Below are positions 1-37,566 of a stretch of DNA of 64,000 nt, piece after piece. The stretch lies in assembly GCA_023053545.1 (NCBI GenBank), contig JAKZAN010000001.1, positions 9,568,565 to 9,632,564 of the forward strand, given 5' to 3'. The DNA comes from Lepidurus packardi. Its lineage: Eukaryota > Arthropoda > Branchiopoda > Notostraca > Triopsidae. How positions within the stretch are numbered: the stretch's first letter is position 1; each line of letters starts with the position of its first letter. The notes under the pieces were generated by a model. That model did no database searches and was not told the DNA's origin. It saw nothing but the letters and a program-made list of their open reading frames with translations. A program made the position numbers and the translations under genes.

Positions 1-190
1 ATACAATTCCATTTATTTATACGATTTTACATATAGTTTTTGTTATAATGTATTGTATAATATATTATGTAATATGTATTATTGATGTTACAATAAAGTG
101 ATTTGCAATATAATATCAATTTATAATATATTTTTAAGGATGCGTTATTTTTTAAGGGTTTTTGTTCTCGAATAGAAGCATTTGTCTGAT

Positions 191-433
191 CTATGGTAAT
201 GACTTTTGCCTGTCATGGAATTTGTTAAAATTTTGCAACGTATGCAACTGTATTGGCATTTGCATATACTCAAAACGAAATTGCATCAAGTGCCTCCAGT
301 TTCAAGAATCGACCTCAGCTTCCCGTCTTCTCAAGTGTTCGCTGACAATCGCGAATTCCTTAACAAACAGCACGTGCTGCAATATAAATCCTTGCCGAAT
401 GACGTCTTTAAGTTGAGCTTGCCATTGATCTTG
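191..433 (-). pseudogene. decayed coding-like stretch, family not recognised
   Basis: On the minus strand one frame is open from about 433 down to a TAG at 191, apart from a single TGA at 302-304. The translation looks protein-like and coiled-coil-like, with segments such as QAQLKDVIRQGF, VKEFAIVSEHLRRREAEVD and, after the stop, NWRHLMQFRFEYMQM. Just upstream on the minus strand (about 434-490), a different frame reads QENNEELIQQKFRNDK, which suggests a frameshift near 430-440. A frameshift plus an in-frame stop fits a pseudogene fragment or an exon with sequence errors. I do not recognise the family. The same bases also give an 82-residue open frame on the plus strand, so chance is possible. 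Confidence 0.3.
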
Positions 434-1714
434 TCATTACGGAACTTCTGCTGAATTAATTCTTCGTTATTTTCTTGATTCTTCTTCCTACATAGAAATT
501 GAACAATTTGGTCACAAGTTTTGACTATCTAGGACAGTTTTTCGCCTTTTTACCAGAACGAGATCACTTTCAGCTTATTTGCGCTTTTTGAGGTCACCAC
601 CAGCGAACAAACCACCAACCCAACCCAAACTCCACACCTACTTCTTAATTTCTCTATGCTTACTTAAACCGTCCTGTCCCCAATTTTCCTGAATGCTAAT
701 CCCGCTTTCCCAATGTCTTATTTTCCTTAAACTAACAAAAAATTAAAGACTACAAGTTACTAACATTCAAGCCGGACACGTATAGTATTCATGTCGATTT
801 TTTTACATTATTTTCCGTATTTAGAAATTGTGTCTAAAAAAATAGAAAAAATCGCACCTTATTTCAGAAGCCTGTCAGTTCCAACGGTTGTGTAGCTTGT
901 CTGGTGCTCTTTTATTTCGGGAACAGTCTCCTTTATTCCTCTTCCTCTCCAGAACCGCATTCTGCTCCTCTGTTCCGAAACGCTCATCAGCACTTTTCAG
1001 CTGTTTCAGCCAAAGTAAGTGTTATTACTCGCTCTCTCCCTTCTCAAGGAAATGCAATATAGCATGGACACGACATAACAAATGGTTTTGTGTCCCAAAA
1101 CGGCATACATTCAGCCTACTTAAGAGGCTCAATATCGCTTGGGGAATATTCTTTGGCCAAACCAGTGGGGAAGAGGTTCAGGCCCAACTTTTCTTGAAAT
1201 AAACTTTCAGTCTGGGAGTCCGAACACTTGCAATTAAGACCGACTGTCATGGATCCAAGATTTCGGGTTCCTCCTTTTAGTGCTTTATTTGCCTAATTGG
1301 CATAAAAGGGACAAGAGGTGGGGTTATAAGGGGAACACAATAAGTTGTCAAAGTGGACCGGGAAACGTCCAGAATAAAGCCGGAATGAATAACAGTAGAA
1401 GGAAATTGCCCCCCGGATACGAAAATGGCGAAATAAGAACATACGAAGAGAGACGAGGACGAACAAGTGAACAGTGAGTGATGGAATAATGATAACGTCA
1501 CACCTGTATTGACCTTGGGGTCTTGGACTTGGCGTTAGATACGTTCGAATCCCCTTGCACTTTTACGGGGTCGCAAAAGCACGTGCACATGCATGAAATA
1601 AACTGTCATTTCCAAGGAAGGTTTTTAAAATTGATTAAAAATACTTCCAATTTTGCTTTTAATCATGAAAATACTTCCACTCTGAGATACAACTAAAATA
1701 CTGTAAATGTGATC

Positions 1715-1734
1715 ATTATTTAAATTTAAATAAT
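1715..1734. repeat. perfect 20-bp AT palindrome
   Basis: The 20 bases from 1715 to 1734 equal their own reverse complement. They contain only A and T and lie in an AT-rich stretch, so this may be chance or a small cruciform. Confidence 0.4.
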
Positions 1735-2319
1735 TAATGCACGTTTAGTTATTATAATTTCAATTTTAATTTACTCTAGCATGGGATGTAAATACTTCCT
1801 AATGCTTGCAGCTTGGAGTTTTCACAACAGGAAGTCTTATTTTAAAAGCATTAAAGTTTCCAATTCGCTTTTAATAAGATAAGTTGTATCATTCGGAGGT
1901 TTTCGTTGGAAGATGAATATTCTGTCAAAGTGCGCAATGTGTATAGGGTACTATTTAGATTTATTGTTTAGATTTGCAGCTTTTATAACCTTAAAATGAA
2001 TAAACAAGGCGTCGCTAAAGTGCGTTTGAAATAAAGTGAATACTCTTTGAATTAAAGATATTTTTATGTAATTAACGCGTTCTAACGGTTTATTCACGAG
2101 TGGGTGAAGGATCGTGTGTAGTAACAAGGCTGAGTTGCGTGGCAAGATCGGTGCTTTATTATGTATTACTTGCCTTGGCTGCAACCTCAGTGGCTAATAA
2201 TGCAAGCATGGAGTGAAAAGAGAATCACGAAGGAAGCTGAAGCTGTGCAAGTGCCGCGCTGCTGTCTTCCTCTCTGTGGCACACGAAACACTCACTCCCT
2301 GCCCCCATATCCTCCCTCG

Positions 2320-2327
2320 GTCTCTCC

Positions 2328-2360
<33 letters not shown>

Positions 2361-2362
2361 GT
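2320..2362. repeat. (CT)n microsatellite
   Basis: This is an interrupted CT dinucleotide tract. It creates false Ser/Leu-rich and Arg/Glu-rich open frames on the two strands. Confidence 0.85.
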
Positions 2363-5300
2363 CTGCCACATGCCATGCACATTGGCCTTTTACGTATTCA
2401 AGCGGGCAAACTTGCTGTGCTCTTGCACGGATAGTATTGATCCCCATGCAAGCTTTCAAGCTAACATATTACACACGTGTACATACACACTCTTGGGCCT
2501 TGCCACTTACATTAGATTATAGTTATACCGAGTTAAAACTGGTTTAAAGGCTTGAACTCCAGTTTTGTGGCTTTTGTGGTCGAGGAGGTACTCGGGTGCA
2601 AAAACAGAATTTTTGCTTTTCGAACGTTTCAAATCCATTCTTGTGTGTTTTGTTCAATGCTTTGCACAGTATGAAAGCGAACAATGAATGGTCTGGTAAC
2701 TTCCCTTACAACTAAAACTAGAATTCTTTGCCAAACAATGAACGTGAGAGTCTTTGAAAGGGTAAAATTTTGGGTTCTTCAACAATTAACGCATTTTTAA
2801 CAACAACGTAAATGTTAATTTAAATACCGCGAGAGCTGAGTTTCGTCGATGGTCTATTTTTCTTCGTATTCTTCCTTTTATTTTCTCTCAAAGTGCATGT
2901 AGTTTTGATGGAGATAGGCTGTAACTGCATTAATTAACCCAGGAAGAGCAGGAAGAAGCGAAACGCTGTTGCGTGTTTTGGAAGTTCATTAGTTCTCGTG
3001 GGAAAGTTAAGTCCGAAATAAGTATAAACATTCTGTACTTAAGCCAGACTGGAATTACGGTAATTGTGGGGCAAATCTGTGAGCGTCTGATCAGTGACTA
3101 CTCTTGACGTTACGTGGCATTATCGTATTGTTCCAGGTATCATTGCATTGCGTAACACCCAGCTTGTACATTATAGAATATCAAGATCAAACGCGACAAT
3201 CACGTTTGCCCTATGGTGTTCCGTAAATTGCAGAGATAAGAAATTTATCAATCCTTTTTAAGTAAAAAAAATTTAAAGGTGTAAATTTCGAGTTAAGATG
3301 TACACTTTGATACGACGGAAGCAAATACTCTAATGATTTAAAAAAAAAAATAGATCCATAAGTTAGAAGACTGTTTCAAGACAATGTGTCACGTTGCAAA
3401 TAATCCGTTTTATTTTGTCGTCTTTAAGTTGCGAAAGAACAATGAATTGGCATAAGGGAAATAAGACTAAGGTAATGCCAAAGGATTACTCGGCCGTATT
3501 ATTGCCTGATGTATAAAATAACACGTTTCTAGCTGGGGAAAATTAAAATATTTGTATTTGTCTACATTTATTTGAAAGTAACTTAAGAATTAGTAATGCG
3601 GTGTGTTAGAATCCCATTTCCAAGCTTTTGACTCTCAAAAGGCTCGTTTGGGTGGGCTATAGGATGTTCGAATTGCCCGTTTCAATGCCATACTGCTCGA
3701 GGCAAGGCCGTCCATTCACCCGGGCCAGGTGAGACGAACCTAAGCAAGCAGCAGGAACTGGGTCTCCCTGACTCTAATCAGATGGTTCAAATTGTCCGTC
3801 CCAGGTGCATAGTATATTGGTTTCTTTCGAGTCGTTTTCCGACTCTTCCGCGTCGCTTCTTTTTCCGTCTTTCTCATCGTTTGAGCACAATTGAAGAGGC
3901 ACTAGCCGCTCATTATTATAATTCGACCATAGGTTTTTTCCATTTTTTCTCATGAAAACTTCGGACTTTTGGATTCATCTTCCCCTAACACAAGAAGGAT
4001 TACAAAAGAAAAAAAAATATTGCAAAATGTTCCTATCCGTGCAAACCGCCATCTTCCACGCTAGAGCAAACGTTTCGATCAATAGCTCCTCTAGTACCCC
4101 CCAAAGCAAAGGCAAAAGCCAGAAAGTCTAGGAAATGGCTTGTCATCGTTGACTAAGCTGGACTGCAAACCGCGAGTCGTTGCAATTCACCACCGAAATG
4201 GGCATTTTTATTCCTACTTGAACAGTATCTTTGAAGAGGATACAAGTCTTGAGGAGTTTTTTTGCGAAATTAGGAGGCCGTATCGTGGCTAGTATTCCTA
4301 TTTTATGATTAAGAGCGAACATGAAAGCGAGATTGATTGAGGGATTTAGGTACCTTGTCAAGTTATAAGATGATGCAGGCACTTATTGATTCCTTTATGG
4401 TGGCTCTTTAGCAGTTATGCTTGCGTTCCTTAAGTAGAGTACTTCTTGCACTGGGTTACGTTGTATTTTCGGGCACTATTCCGCGTCGAAGGGATGCTGG
4501 AGTGACCCCCAAGTGAAGTGATTCTTGTTGAGCTGGAAGAAGCATTTGTTAGTACTCATAAGAGAAATTTTATTTCAATTCATGGGGATTACTCGACTTT
4601 GTTTTAAGGGTTTGGACTCGAGAGTTTGCGGAATGATACTGAATTAACGACACTTTTCGCACGTTTGACGTCATGGATTATGCGCATCTGTTGCTAAGGT
4701 AGCTTTGTAATGACGCAGTCGCTTCCGCCTATTTTGCTGCTCGGGTTAATTCCTTAGCGGTGCCCTCGTCATATATTGAGGAAAAGACAACAAGAGACAA
4801 AGCGGAACACAAGAAGTTCCCGTAGAAATGTCTCAAGTCCCACTCCTTTGGCTTCTCAGGCATATCTTTTGACGTACGAAATGGCACCAAAAGAAACGGG
4901 TTTTATTTCCGTCCAAAACTGTAAATTACTTTTATTACTATCTTTGTCAAATATTTGGCTTGTTAGACTACTGTTGCATTACAACTACGAACAATTGAAT
5001 TATTCTCGCTGGCGAAGGTTGAAACTGGTTATATTGAAGATAAGATAGCTATCTAATGAAACGGGAACGTTAATTTTACTTTAAAAGGGAAATTCCGGTG
5101 TCAAGAACAAAATTGTCTATAGTTAATTAGGAAAATACTGAAAGGTAACTCAAACTTTCGGCAAACTACGAAAATTATCTGAATGAAAACTTCAATTCAT
5201 AATACAAAAATCTGTTAAGTTTCCTTAAAGTCAAAAGCATATTTTCGACCATATTTGAAACTTAAGTATTTGAAATTACCTTTCTTAGAGCTTTCCTAAT

Positions 5301-8300
5301 CTTTAAGAATTCCCATGCCAAATATTAGCATTGAAAACATCGCTTACGTTTTCTTAGAAGTATACGAAAGTTCAAAAGCTTTTTAGGGAGTATTCTTCTT
5401 TAAGCATTGTATTAATGTAAAAAATGGGTGAAATTTGAGCTTTAAGAACAAGGTACGATAATGCATTGAATACCAGCAATGAATTATACATATACGAAAA
5501 ATGTATCGTAGAAACAATACATCTTAGAATCTTCCAAAGCGGTACAAAAAGGATCTTGAAGAACAGTGAAAAGAACAACTTGATGAAAAGCCCTACTTTT
5601 GTTCCAATCCCTTCAATAATCGTTGCATCTAGAGCTAGTTTTGCAACTTGAACAAAATTGGACGATTTTTTTTATTAAAAAAATTATGCATACGAAATTT
5701 TTTAGTGTGTTATGCGCTCTCGTTGAAGTCATTTTAAACTTGGCGAAATGTCTTTCATTTTGACACGTATCAAATTACATTGTTGGTTGCCATCAAACCG
5801 AGTAACCGAGCACACGTAAACGTTAGATCTAGCACTAAGTGCACTTCAGGCCAGAATCTTCGTTCAGTTGCGTTTGATCCGCGCGCTCGAAATTTCTAGT
5901 TAATACTTAAGTTAGGAAATGCAAGATATTTTCCAATGTGCGTGACAAGAATGTCACTGAAACTTAACGGCAGGCTTGGGGACATCTATGAACCCACAGG
6001 GAACGAATAAAGAGCCCAAAAATGTTTCCGTGTACTGGGAGAATCGGTAATCAATGCGTGATCTTACAGCATTACGCTTCCTCTTTACTTGAGCAAAGCC
6101 TCCTTTTTCGCCGTCCTCGGCACGTGTACGTTTACCATTACATTTCTCAGTAAAATACCAATTTCTTCCCTTATTGTGCTCAAAACCTCCCCTTTTTGAG
6201 GCCCGGATATATCTGTCTGTTCTAACCACCACTCCCCCATCCTCGCCCTACAAAGTCTGATCACTGCTTTCGCCAAGAACACGAGAGGAAAATCAATGGT
6301 TCTTTCTTCATCACTTCTCGTCGCGCTGGTCTCTGGTGACATTTCTTCGGCTTGTCTCGTACGTTCATCGAAAACCTTCCAAATTCTTTTGTTATCTTTT
6401 TCTTTAACAAGAAAACAGTTAGTAATCATAAGGAAATGATGCCAGGCAGTTGCGGGTGTAAATCCATATCGTGTATCTTTTCGTAGCCTATTTGCATAGT
6501 CATTTGGAAAGATACGTAGATTGGAACTCACCTGCCGCGCCACATTCTCGTCTTACGTGATGTTTCTGTTAAATAAGTGTGGGGCAAGAACAAAAAACAG
6601 AAAAAGAACTTGCGCTCGAGTGCTATTCACCTGCGGATCAGTGTACTTCCAGTTATTTCCCATGCATTCCTTTAACATCTCCTAATTTAGGTCTTTGCCT
6701 TGGAGTTGCGTAGAAATGTCCCGTTACGAAGCACGGAAGGTTCGTCTTTGGGAATTTTACTCGGAAAGGGAAGACTATGGTTACAAACCGACATTTGCAT
6801 ACAGAGATTGTCTATATATGTTGAAATAAAGGGGAAAAGTGTGGACTTGCAGACTTTTTCCTGGTAGTAATGGGTGATGACCCACTTTATAACGTAGCGT
6901 ATTTATGTCCGTCTTTGCTCTGATGTATGCGTAGGAATGCTTAGAGCTGTGTTCACGTATCGGTGGTTATTATCAGAAACAGTGAATTGTTCGTGATTGC
7001 ATGCGAAATTAGCTACGCCGAGGGCCAGAAACGGGGCTTAATTGTTGTCATGGCCCATGGGCCTATTGTTCCATTCAGCAAAACGTGCTGGAGACTGGAA
7101 GGACCGAATGAGCCACGAAGACGCCGGTGCCGTTTGCTGCTGTAACTGTGGCTTTTGAGGTTTGGCGTTTTTCATTGCATACCATGTTTCCGGATTATCG
7201 CGTGGCCTCCATACTTTATCGTCTGTGAGCAGCATGGAATCGAGGCGACAGTCTGTACGGGTCTATACAGTGTATGAAGAGGAGGACGAGGTGAGGGACG
7301 GCTTCTGGAGCAGATAATCAAGGTGCTTGACATTAATTTGGAGAGGCTGGGAAACTTTGCGCTGACTTAATTAGAATAACAGAACAGGACGTTTGGATGG
7401 CAGACTAATATCCAAGTTTGACTAGTCGGTTCCTCCCCCTATATGCAAGTCGAGCCCAAGATGTTGGTTGTGGATAGTTAAGGCCTCCTGGGGGTATAGG
7501 CCGACGTGACCGTCGTACTGACATAGTGACGAGACGTGAGAGAAAATTTTTTAATTGAGGAGAATTTCCAAGATTATTATGGGACACAAATAGTTCTTCA
7601 AGGACCTTTACCTTACTACACTTCCCAAAATTGCCTGGTACCTTTTATGCCATGCAAATTACCGCCATTACAATGCTGCAACTTGTAACTGTAATTACAA
7701 CGAAAATTAGCTTAAAACGGAAAAGGGTAATTCAAAATGAATACGTAACTGCACAACAGAAAGGGCAATTTACAAAGAAAAGCCAACCTAACTTGGCGGT
7801 AATTCATTATTGGAATGTGTCAGATAAGGTATACGATACGGTAAACGACGTTACAGTTAGGAATTGTGACCAAGTTAAATAAATAGATTGTAAAATTATA
7901 AATGAGTTCACGATGTAAAATTTTATGTCAGTAGAAGAATCAATCGTTTCAAAGGAATATTCCTAGTATTTTAAATTAAGGGACATTCAGGGACATTCGT
8001 TGCACTTTAGATCGCGTTATTTGCAACTATTTTAGTGTTGTAGTACTGGTTAATTATAGTACATATTAAACATTGAAAGTAATATTGCAACCAATGTGCG
8101 CAATTATGTATAGCTTTCGTAGTAAAGTGCCAGCAAATTATATTTTGTATTATAATATTGCCGTCTAATTTTAATTTCGTAATTTTTAATTGCAACAAAA
8201 GGTATTTTCTGTTGCAATTGGATAGATTTGCGGTTCTCACAGCCAGCGGTGAAATTGGAGGAAACTATTCTTGTATGATATTTATGGCTTTCTTCCCAAC

Positions 8301-11300
8301 GGTGAAAGTTTTGTTTCTATGTTTGTTTTATATCCTTGTAATGCAAAAAAAAATCCAGTAGAAAGATTAAAGTTTCATGCAGAAATTGAGAAATCAAATT
8401 AGAGTTTTTCCAAGCATAGAGGCTTAAGATTTGAACCGGAATCACCAAACGCGGAATTGTAAAAAATCTGTTACCTATCATAATGACAGTGACAAGCGAA
8501 ACCGTTATGAAAGGTTTGTTTGAGATTTCAATATTAGCCAGACAAAACGAGGAAAGAGGACAGCTATCCAAATACAGAATGTTCCATGACCAACGGAGAA
8601 AAACCAAAGATTTAATAAGAAAAAGCAGCAGGAAATTTGGTGAAACCCGTAGCCAAGGCTAACAATGAAGTCTTCAGTGAAAAGGCTGACCAAAAACTAG
8701 AAATTGAATACTGGTAATATTCAGGAGAATCTACATTTCAGGGCCACTAAGGAAGAGTTCTACTTTCACTTTGCACCGCTTTGCACGGCATGAATTATTT
8801 CTGAAACATGAGTTGCCCATTTAGTGGAAATTACACAGCGGAAATTTCGTTTCTTGTCTACTTCTCGTCAAGTTTTTATAGTTTGCAGAATTAGAAGAAG
8901 GTTAAACTATTGACCAGAAGGTTACCGAAACTTCGTACTAATACAACTCAACCTCGAAATCTGAAAGACGAGTAAGTCACTTTGGGCAGAAATGCGGGTA
9001 AAAAGACGCGACCCAAGGCCAGTTTCGTGTACATATTGTCCTTTAAACCTTTCTACGATAGGTTGAGAAAGGCGATAATTCGCCATATCAGCCTTGGAGC
9101 GTTGTTTTTGTATATCCTGCACAAGTTCCGTTCGGACGGAGAGTACGAAGCAAACGAAGATTAGGAACGAAAGTGAGCCAAAAAGGAGCAACATTTACCA
9201 AAGTTTGGGGGTCCCCAATAAGCTTTTCGTTAGTTCATTAGAGTTGACATGTGAAACTGAGACGAGAGTTTCCGACTGTTAGTTGTTGGGGGAGGCTAAT
9301 CGACTCAAGGCAACAAAAATGAGCTGTGTGCATTTGTTTGTGTTGCTTGTGCACGGGGAACTTGGACAGAGAAGAGAGATAATTACTCCCCCCTCGCACC
9401 AGTTTTGTGGCTCGAGATAAGAAGTTTAGACGTTTTAGAAGGAGTTTGGGGGGATGGGGGCAAGAAGGGGCTCATGTGTCGATATTTACATTGCAAACTA
9501 TACTCCGTACTTAAGAACTATTTGACTAGACTTTGGGGGGCGAAACCAAAACGGAAAGAGTTTTCAATGTTAGCGAACGAGTTTTCAACCTTGACGAACA
9601 TTTTGCTTGATTTAACTTGCCAAGGCTAGAGGAACGTTACTTTACTCGGAGTTCTGGGGTAGGACTGTGCATGGAAAATTTAATCTATTCGCCAACTGCT
9701 TTCTGAGACATCCTTGTTGCATGGATTGACGTTGTATTTTTTTTATTTGTTGTAAGCGTTGCACAAGCTTTCTTAAAGGAAACAAGGCTAAGGCGGTCTC
9801 ACTTTTCATAAGCTTTTGGCCTTTCTTTCGTTCGTCCCGAGACGAAATGACTTGTTCTAATCCGTCAGGTATCTGACAGCAATATATATATACCCTTGAC
9901 CTAACCTACATATTCCGTAGGCAGCCGCCTTTTTAGGTTTCGGGACAAAATCAGTTGATCATGACATTGTTTGATAACCTACTTAAGAAAATTCCCTAAA
10001 AAATAAACATTTTGATATTTTTGTTAGGAGACAGGGAGGAATTTGAACGCAATGAAAGCTTTGAGTAAATTGATAAACAAATCTAGGTTATCTTCGTATC
10101 GAATTCATAACAAATAATTTCTTATTTTGGCTTCTGGCTTCTATGCTAATTCAAGCTAGCAATTAAAAACTGAAACAGGGATCTTAGCCGTGATAAAGGC
10201 GGTTCAAATTTGTGTGAACTAATTTACATTAATGGCTAGCGAGAAATAATGACTTGTGATGGACATCGGGGAAATATGTGTGGAATAATTCACAATCTCT
10301 TTTTTTCATTCAAAAGAAAGTTTGAAATGTCCTCGAATTCAGTTTCTACGTGTCCAGCAGTTGTGGAAGGGGGTTGAGGGGTGGGGTTGCCTATGGGTCA
10401 GAGGCATAGTGAAGAATCTCAAGTGTACATGGAGTGCGAAGGAATGAGTCGCGACTTATCAGCAAGCAAAACGTTAGTCTGTCTGTCTATCGTGTGTTCT
10501 GTTTCGGTTCTATTTGGATGGGAGTGAGTCGTACAGCTTTCTATTTGTGAAAGCTGCCGCCGCTTGCTTATGGCCCCGGCAGAGCAGTTCTCTTTTAGTT
10601 TTTCCAGCTGGAAAATTCGTCTTATTTTAGGCAAAACTTACCAGATTTTCGAACAGTCTGTCCCAATTCTCTGAAACCGTCGGATTTCAATTTTTTAAAA
10701 CAAACTATATTCCAAATGCACGTCTCTAGAACAACGCAAAAACGCAGTGACCTAGGGCGGGGCTAAGGTAGGAGAATGTATTGTTTGAGGTACCGAAAGG
10801 CCACACAAAAAAACACACACAAAATGATCAACCTTGGAAGGAAACCTGGATGGCACACATACCCAGGGATTATATACATCTATATAAAAAAAGAAAAGAA
10901 AGTTAGCATTCAATGTGTATACATTTGTGCACATTTAAAAGGCATCACGCTGGGGATGCGTGTTTTTCTCTCATTTGGCCCCGCCCCTATGTGATCCTGT
11001 TACTAATAAATGCGATGAGCCAAAACGTGGCGAAGATCCGTTTTGTCTTTCCTTGTCTGATATCAACGCCAACCAATAACGAGCTTTAAAGTCTCTAGGG
11101 TTTTTATTGTTTTTGCACATGTTAGATATGGAAATTTTAACTTTGTTGCCCCAAACTTTCTGCTCGGGGGATCTTTTCTAGGGATCCATAGATCTGTGCG
11201 GTTAAAAAGGGCTGTTAAAGGTATAGCACTTGTAGTGAAGGGCATGGATAACGCTGGGTATCGTCAGTACTTCTGAGAAAACCTAAGCCCGCTTCTCTGA

Positions 11301-11817
11301 CTCGTTTTGGTTGTGTCGGCGACTAGTTTTCGGGCACAAGTCGAGTTTGGTCCCACTAAACCCCTGTCCTCTATTCTCGAAACGACCCGTCTGCCGACCT
11401 GAATCTCGGTTACTCACATTTATGACTGGTTTTGCGCGCTTCGATACGTTCACGGATTCGTGCGAGTTCCGCATTCAAACTGGGGGGAGTTTTGCGTATT
11501 AAATACTTGTGTTTTGCAAGAGAAGGTGGATTCTTCCTACAATAAAGTCTTTTAGGGTGATACAAAGGTCGGGTCGGAACCTTCTATGAAGCATCTCGTT
11601 CCTGTATTAAACATCATCCAGCTAAATTAACATGTCTAAATTTAACAAGCTGAACTAACATGAACTAAAAGTTCTTGTGGGGAAGCTGGCTGAAGGAAAA
11701 AAGGGCTTGGGGTTTTTACACCTGGGAATTGCGAAATGATTAGCGAAAAGGGACATATACAGAGTTGGTGCAGTTGGTACTAAGTTGGGCTTCGTCAAAA
11801 GTAAATTGGCGTGTGAG

Positions 11818-11825
11818 TATCGATA
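11818..11825. promoter_or_regulatory. single DRE-like motif TATCGATA upstream of MSK
   Basis: One palindromic TATCGATA lies about 1 kb before the kinase start codon and just before a GC-rich patch. It matches the core bound by DREF in insects. A single 8-mer can occur by chance, so this is suggestive only. Confidence 0.2.
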
Positions 11826-11974
11826 TAGAGCTTTCGTAATGTGGAAGATTTCTAGCTTGTGAAAGAGAAGGTGTAAAGGAATGTAGGCTATCGGGCACCA
11901 GGGAAAAGAGAAAGAGCAAGGCGAAGTTATGGGGGAATTGAAGGACGAGGCAGGGATAGCGATGAACGATACGG

Positions 11975-12170
11975 TACACGGTTCCCCGCGCCGTGCCGAG
12001 TCTGCCCGGGCGTGTTGCACCAAGCCCGGTTTGTCGTCAGGCCGTTCCAGGCATGCCAACCGGCTTGGCCCTTGGTCCTAGCCCACTTTCCTATGTAGAC
12101 CTGGTTACTGCAGTGAAACAACGGGACCGCGGCAGTCGCGTGCTCAACGTTGCGCGGTACAGAAGCGTTT
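11975..12170 (+). promoter_or_regulatory. GC/CpG-rich patch, possible MSK promoter or 5' UTR exon
   Basis: This stretch is clearly richer in G, C and CpG than the AT-rich surroundings and lies about 0.7 kb upstream of the kinase start codon. It carries no frame that joins the kinase reading frame by matched splice phases. A role as promoter or untranslated first exon is inferred from position and composition only. Confidence 0.25.
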
Positions 12171-12833
12171 GCGAATGTTTGTCGAGTTTCTTTTTCGGTT
12201 TCACGTAACGTGTGTTTTTCCTTGATTGCGCCGTTGTGCATTCCATTTTCTTGATTACTCGTTACTGCAATTTGTGTTACTGTTACATAAGCAAAGTCGA
12301 AACATTTCCACGAAATTTGAAGGAAAAAATTGTGGCAGAGACTCCAATGTCCAACCAGCGTTGACGTTGCACAGCAATCCTAAAGCCAACGTGTTTACCC
12401 CCTTTAATTCTCCAAACCCCCCAAAAAGAACCAAGACTTGCATTCGGTTTATCCTGCTGCCTAGGCCATGTGTCGTGAGCTTAACAATCGAATCATCACC
12501 ATGAACAGCATTTATAGGGACATCACCTAATACCATTATATATTTCTGGAACCCAGCCACAAGTTGGGAGTTTTAGTGACTTTTTCCTCTCGAAGGGGAA
12601 GCCAGACTTGTCTTTTGTTCTTCGCTGCTTTGAGCGCCCACGAGGGGAAAAAAGCAGAAAAAACTGGGATAAATATTCTCCCAAATGTGAACAAAAATCT
12701 GTTGATTCCCTTGGCTTTTTCCACGAGTTCTGAAGTGACTATCGGATAACCCTGTTTGGAAAAAAAGGAAACTTTCCGGATCGAGTTTATTGAAAAATTA
12801 CAAGGTTGAAAGTTTGCGTACAATTTTGAAACC

Positions 12834-37566
<24,733 letters not shown>

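Larger units (their letters stand above)
1..12833. other. gene-poor upstream region of the MSK gene
   Basis: I recognise no intact gene here on either strand. The open frames are short, mostly AT-rich or built on simple repeats, and none matches a family I know or links to a neighbour through splice sites of matching phase. Noncoding 5' exons and the promoter of the downstream kinase gene should lie at the right end. Other contents are listed separately: a decayed coding-like stretch at the left edge, a CT tract, a palindrome and a GC-rich patch. Confidence 0.5.

Noticed and set aside
1535-1560. GTTCGAATCC motif resembling a tRNA B box
   Set aside because: No pairing T stem, acceptor stem or A box at the right distance.
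3660-3805. Two similar GTTC(G/A)AATTG(C/T)CCGT motifs about 120 bp apart
   Set aside because: Only about 15 bases resemble each other, with no tRNA or SINE structure around them.
6085-6543. 152-codon minus-strand open frame
   Set aside because: It has balanced composition but no family I recognise, no neighbouring exon with matching phase and no sign of a promoter; kept only as an unassigned frame.
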